From CAYYJR01 sp964472305 (GTDB lineage Bacteria > Armatimonadota > Hebobacteria > CAIYQO01), in NCBI GenBank assembly GCA_964472305.1, contig CAYYJR010000001.1, forward strand, positions 310,001-374,000: 64,000 bases of DNA, read 5' to 3'. The number at the start of each line of letters is the position of its first letter. Within the stretch, counting starts at the first letter, position 1. Positions 60,954 to 64,000 of this stretch are shown here, one piece after another. The position numbers and the translations under genes were made by a program. Below the pieces are notes generated by a model. That model worked only from the letters and a program-made list of their open reading frames with translations, was not told the origin of the DNA and did no database searches.

Positions 60954-61535
60954 ATGGCTGCAGTGCAAGGCTTAATTCATCACGAACTTATCGTTGCCGG
61001 CTACGGCGGCCAGGGCGTGTTGCGACTGGGGCAAATTCTCGTAGAAGCCGCCATGAATGAGGGGCGCGAAGTGGTGTGGACTCCCGCCTATGGTCCCGAA
61101 ATGCGTGGGGGTCCGTCATTTTGCACGGTAATTATCTCCTCGTCGCCCATCGGAGCGCCGGTAGTGGCGCAGGCAGATACTGTCATCGTCATGGATCGCC
61201 TCTCCCTGGCGAAGTATCAGCAACTGGTGCGTCCCAACGGCACGATTCTGATCAACAGCTCGCTGGTGAATCCGGCGCTGGTGCGGCCCGACCGGTGCTG
61301 TTATGCGGTTCGCGCGAATCATCTGGCGGAAGAGATCGGCGATATCTTGATCGTGAATATGATTATGCTCGGTGCCTTCCTGCAGTTGACGGGATTATTG
61401 CCCATGGAGCGCATTCTGCAGTCCTTGCGCGATACGCTGCCCGAGCGCCGCCGCCACCTGCTGCCATTAAACGAGCGCGCGCTGGCGGCCGGCGCGGCTG
61501 CGCTGGCGGCGTTGCCGGCGTGCGGCGCCGCGTGA
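60954..61535 (+). CDS. 2-oxoacid:ferredoxin oxidoreductase gamma subunit (KorC/PorG-like)
   Basis: 193 residues from the ATG at 60954 (AAGGGG close upstream); the longer frame from 60258 runs through other genes and is rejected. ELIVAGYGGQGVLRLGQILVEAAM, VVWTPAYGPEMRGGPSFCTV, and LIVNMIMLGAFLQLTG are the gamma-subunit signature. In these TPP/Fe-S enzymes gamma joins alpha, beta and delta to oxidise 2-oxoglutarate, pyruvate or branched-chain 2-oxoacids and reduce ferredoxin. The gene ends here and is followed by an unrelated gene; upstream in the window no alpha, beta or delta gene is seen, so it stands alone. Confidence 0.85.
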   Translation: MAAVQGLIHHELIVAGYGGQGVLRLGQILVEAAMNEGREVVWTPAYGPEMRGGPSFCTVIISSSPIGAPVVAQADTVIVMDRLSLAKYQQLVRPNGTILINSSLVNPALVRPDRCCYAVRANHLAEEIGDILIVNMIMLGAFLQLTGLLPMERILQSLRDTLPERRRHLLPLNERALAAGAAALAALPACGAA

Positions 61536-61597
61536 ATTCCGTGTGCCGCCGGTGTGGCAGATCGCCGGCGCCGGAGGGAAACAATCCCTTGCGAACG

Positions 61598-61606
61598 TGG
61601 TATAAT
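61598..61606 (+). promoter_or_regulatory. Extended -10 promoter
   Basis: TGGTATAAT, perfect extended -10. Transcription should start near 61614. The large TolB-like gene starts at 61704, leaving a ~90-nt leader that holds a short hairpin. Confidence 0.6.
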
Positions 61607-61626
61607 AGATGAGAATGGGTTTCAAT

Positions 61627-61644
61627 CCCGACTCGGGAGTCGGG
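61627..61644 (+). other. Hairpin in the leader of the TolB-like gene
   Basis: CCCGACT and AGTCGGG pair around a 4-nt loop, between the promoter and the ribosome site (GGAGGAG) of the next gene. It also lies within a 43-codon frame starting at an ATG at 61615. Role unknown. Confidence 0.35.
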
Positions 61645-61703
61645 ACGCCAGGGAAGGCGTACAGGTTTCGACGCAGCCATGTGGTAGGTGGAGGAGTCTT
61701 TCG

Positions 61704-64000
61704 ATGGCACATCGCACAGTATATTGGCTCGTGCTGTTGGCGCTGATCTTGCTGGCGCTGCCGGGTATGACGCAGAATATGGTCCGGCGCATTGCGTTTC
61801 AACGCGAAGGATCCAGCACCATGCCCAGCAATATCCTGGTGATGTTCACCGATGCCAAGCAATACCAAGATCTCAGCGCGCACAATGATCTCTCCGGACG
61901 GCGCATCACCCCCGCGCTCTCGCCTGATGGGCGTGTGCTGGCCTTCGCGTCGGAGGTCGGGAATCAGTTCAAACTCTTCACTTGGGAGTTGGATGATCAT
62001 AACGCCGTGGTCGGCGCCCCGGTGCGCCTGTCGCCGCAGGGTGACACCATCGATAAATTCCCCGTCTGGTCGCCGGACGGCATGCGTCTCGCCTACCTGG
62101 CGACCGACGACACGGGCAAAACCACGTTGCGGATCATCAATAAAGATGGCACCGGCATGCGGGTGTTGTCGGAGGTGAGTTATTTCGCCATGCCCTGCTG
62201 GCGCCATGACAGCCAGCAATTGCTTTATATCGATCTGGATAATAACAAACCGGTCCTCAAGCAGATTCCGATCATCGGCGGCATGGTGGTGAAAATCCGT
62301 CCGCAATCTATCATTACCACGGCCAGTTTCTCACCCGACGGCACGCGCATCGCCGCAATGGTGCGTAATGCCGATGGCACGTCGTCCCTCTGGGTGCTCT
62401 CCGCCGGCGGGCAGGAAGGTAAGCCCATCGTCGAAAAGATCACCGGGTGCCGCGTCGTCACCTGGCCGGATCCGCAAACGATCATCTTCAACGCCGCCAA
62501 GGTCGGCACACAGAAGGAAGACAAGGCGTTCTGGATCGTCACACCGGATGGTGAGAAACTGGAAGGACTGACCGGATACAACGATCCCAAGCGCGTGTCG
62601 TATTTCACTGTGCAGAAGGTCGGCGTGGCCACCGGCGTCCCCACCGTGACGACTCCGGTCGCGGGCAACGCCACCGATCCGGAGCCACCGGTGAATCGCG
62701 CACCGAAAGAGCGTGTTCCCACCGGACCGGTCACCATCATTCGCCCCTTTACCGATGCCCCGGTGCGCGGCGTGGTGCCAATTAAGGTGATTGCACAGCG
62801 CGACGTCACCAGCATCGTGCTGCACATTGCCGGTCAATTCACCTACGCCGGCGCCATGCCACCACCTGACGACGAAGTCGCCAGCCTCACGTATACTTGG
62901 GATACCCAGGAATTCGCGCCGATCGACCCCTCTCGCGGGGGTAGGGTAGCCTCGCGCTATGAAAAAGCGCTGCGGTATCCCGACGGCACGTATACCATTA
63001 CCGTGCTGGGGCTGGGCAAGCAGGACGAACGGTCGGTAATTCTCGGCAAGGACACCGTCACCGTGACCGTGCAGAACGCCGTGAGTGAACAGGACCTGCC
63101 CGGCAACCTGCAACTGCGCTATCTGTTCAGGGATACCGACCCCGACGAGGATTTCACCCTGAATGGGGTCGGCGACCTGTATGGCGCGGAACCCGGTCCG
63201 ATCTCGGACCTGAATGCCGCGCTCGAGGTGAAGATTCGTCGTACACTGCTGGAAACGCGTCCCAACGGCACCTTTGAATTAAAAAATATGGTGCGCGTGC
63301 AGAATAGCAAGCGTTATCCGCTGATTTACGGACTCACCGAGTCAACCATCCCCGAAGTGCCGGACCAGCAACTGGTGACTGTCCGGTATTCATTAAAACC
63401 GGATGGCACGATGGAGGCGGTGCCGCAGCAGCAGGAACGCTTATTCCAGCCGCTGACCCAGTTGGCGATTCCTTTTCCGTCCGGCAACACCACCGTGCGG
63501 GTGGGCAGCCAGTGGCAAGGACAGATGTGGGTGGTCGCCGACATCCTGGGACGCCAGGCTGTGCGCGTGAACGCGTCGAACACCCTGGATGGCGGCGAGT
63601 GGATCGGCGACCGGCGTTGCGTGCGCATTCGCTCGGAATTCGGCCTGGTGGGCGCCGGCACCGCATTGGCGATGAGTCCGGCAAAAGAACTGCCGGGCTT
63701 GCAACCATCGACTATCGCCCGCCCCAACGAGGTGATCAAGGTTGATAACGCGGCCGGCGTCAGCTTCGCCTGGTTCGATTACGAGAAGAACCGGTTGCTG
63801 AAAGTCGAGCAATTCATTATCTACGCCTTCCCGCTGGCCAATGTGCCGAATGGTGCGCCTGCAGTTCCCGCCGTGCAGGATACACCGGTAGTTGCCACCC
63901 CGCCCGCCGGAGGCGGCAACCCGCCTGGCGGTGCCGCGCCTGCTCCTGCTGCGCCTCGCAGATGGGAAGACTTGACATTAGAGGAACGCGAGCGGGCGTT
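61704..64000 (+). CDS. Large TolB-like beta-propeller protein, 3' end outside window
   Basis: The frame is open from the ATG at 61704 (GGAGGAGTCTTTCG upstream) to the last base, giving at least 765 residues. A signal peptide is present (TVYWLVLLALILLALPGMTQ). TolB/PD40-like blades follow (ITPALSPDGRVLAFASEVGN, FPVWSPDGMRLAYLATDD, ASFSPDGTRIAAMVRNAD). A linker at ~320-350 precedes an Ig-like or Fn3-like region (PVRGVVPIKVIAQRDVTSIVLHIAG), then a C-terminal region with many strands, and a Pro/Ala/Gly-rich stretch close to the window end. It is probably periplasmic or surface-bound. Function unknown. Confidence 0.75.
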   Translation, partial: MAHRTVYWLVLLALILLALPGMTQNMVRRIAFQREGSSTMPSNILVMFTDAKQYQDLSAHNDLSGRRITPALSPDGRVLAFASEVGNQFKLFTWELDDHNAVVGAPVRLSPQGDTIDKFPVWSPDGMRLAYLATDDTGKTTLRIINKDGTGMRVLSEVSYFAMPCWRHDSQQLLYIDLDNNKPVLKQIPIIGGMVVKIRPQSIITTASFSPDGTRIAAMVRNADGTSSLWVLSAGGQEGKPIVEKITGCRVVTWPDPQTIIFNAAKVGTQKEDKAFWIVTPDGEKLEGLTGYNDPKRVSYFTVQKVGVATGVPTVTTPVAGNATDPEPPVNRAPKERVPTGPVTIIRPFTDAPVRGVVPIKVIAQRDVTSIVLHIAGQFTYAGAMPPPDDEVASLTYTWDTQEFAPIDPSRGGRVASRYEKALRYPDGTYTITVLGLGKQDERSVILGKDTVTVTVQNAVSEQDLPGNLQLRYLFRDTDPDEDFTLNGVGDLYGAEPGPISDLNAALEVKIRRTLLETRPNGTFELKNMVRVQNSKRYPLIYGLTESTIPEVPDQQLVTVRYSLKPDGTMEAVPQQQERLFQPLTQLAIPFPSGNTTVRVGSQWQGQMWVVADILGRQAVRVNASNTLDGGEWIGDRRCVRIRSEFGLVGAGTALAMSPAKELPGLQPSTIARPNEVIKVDNAAGVSFAWFDYEKNRLLKVEQFIIYAFPLANVPNGAPAVPAVQDTPVVATPPAGGGNPPGGAAPAPAAPRRWEDLTLEERERA

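Overview
The window is about 64 kb of bacterial chromosome with high GC (roughly 60% by eye). Genes are dense and sit on both strands, and I see no prophage, insertion sequence, CRISPR array or rRNA operon. The best guess for the host is Armatimonadota or a close Terrabacteria relative. This rests on three things. A pseudopilin at 43492-44745 carries the FSKAREKARQSTCLSNQ-type N-terminus common in that phylum and in planctomycetes. A ylmE-sepF-proC-ylmG-divIVA cluster (53381-56522) is typical of Firmicutes, Cyanobacteria and relatives. Many genes encode secreted beta-propellers and sugar-handling enzymes. The phylum call is inference from gene content.

Layout. 1-14 kb: a cut-off propeller protein, a TIM-barrel glycosidase-like protein, an Fe-S aldo/keto reductase, a DUF512 radical SAM protein, a TSUP exporter, a membrane aminopropyltransferase-like protein, ribulokinase, a metzincin lipoprotein and GlgC. 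14-23 kb: a DUF721 protein, the tsaE-tsaB-rimI operon, cinA with a coupled PASTA-like microprotein, a phosphoglycosyl transferase, a sugar epimerase and PilT. 23-32 kb: LeuS, a membrane histidine kinase coupled to an AlkD-like protein, an LCP protein and a second aldo/keto reductase. 32-39 kb: a translationally coupled HAD-heparinase-propeller operon, then a sugar isomerase operon (XylA-like, a 55-residue membrane protein, and an L-fucose/L-arabinose isomerase-like enzyme). 39-43 kb: an oxygen and peroxide defence cluster (rubrerythrin, desulfoferrodoxin, ferritin, flavodiiron protein, rubredoxin). 43-50 kb: pseudopilin, tRNA-Leu(UAA), an RlmA-like methyltransferase, a UROD-family protein and a SpoIIE-type phosphatase. 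50-61 kb: the cell-envelope and division cluster with murG, then XerD, YggU and a lone 2-oxoacid oxidoreductase gamma subunit. 61.7-64 kb: a large TolB-like protein cut by the window end.

How the genes fit together. The oxidative-stress proteins form a complete reduction chain: NAD(P)H-derived electrons pass through rubredoxin to flavodiiron protein, rubrerythrin and superoxide reductase, and ferritin stores the iron. This points to an anaerobic or microaerophilic lifestyle. The sugar isomerases, ribulokinase, heparinase-like lyase and glycosidase-like protein suggest plant or microbial polysaccharide use.

Several genes have no Shine-Dalgarno sequence but carry a sigma70-type -10 box exactly 6-8 nt before the ATG. 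This suggests leaderless mRNAs. The observations most worth a second look are this leaderless pattern, the 55-residue membrane protein, a XylA paralogue with an altered metal ligand, an amber codon splitting a two-domain membrane protein, the cinA-coupled microprotein, and a perfect 20-bp palindrome upstream of rubrerythrin.
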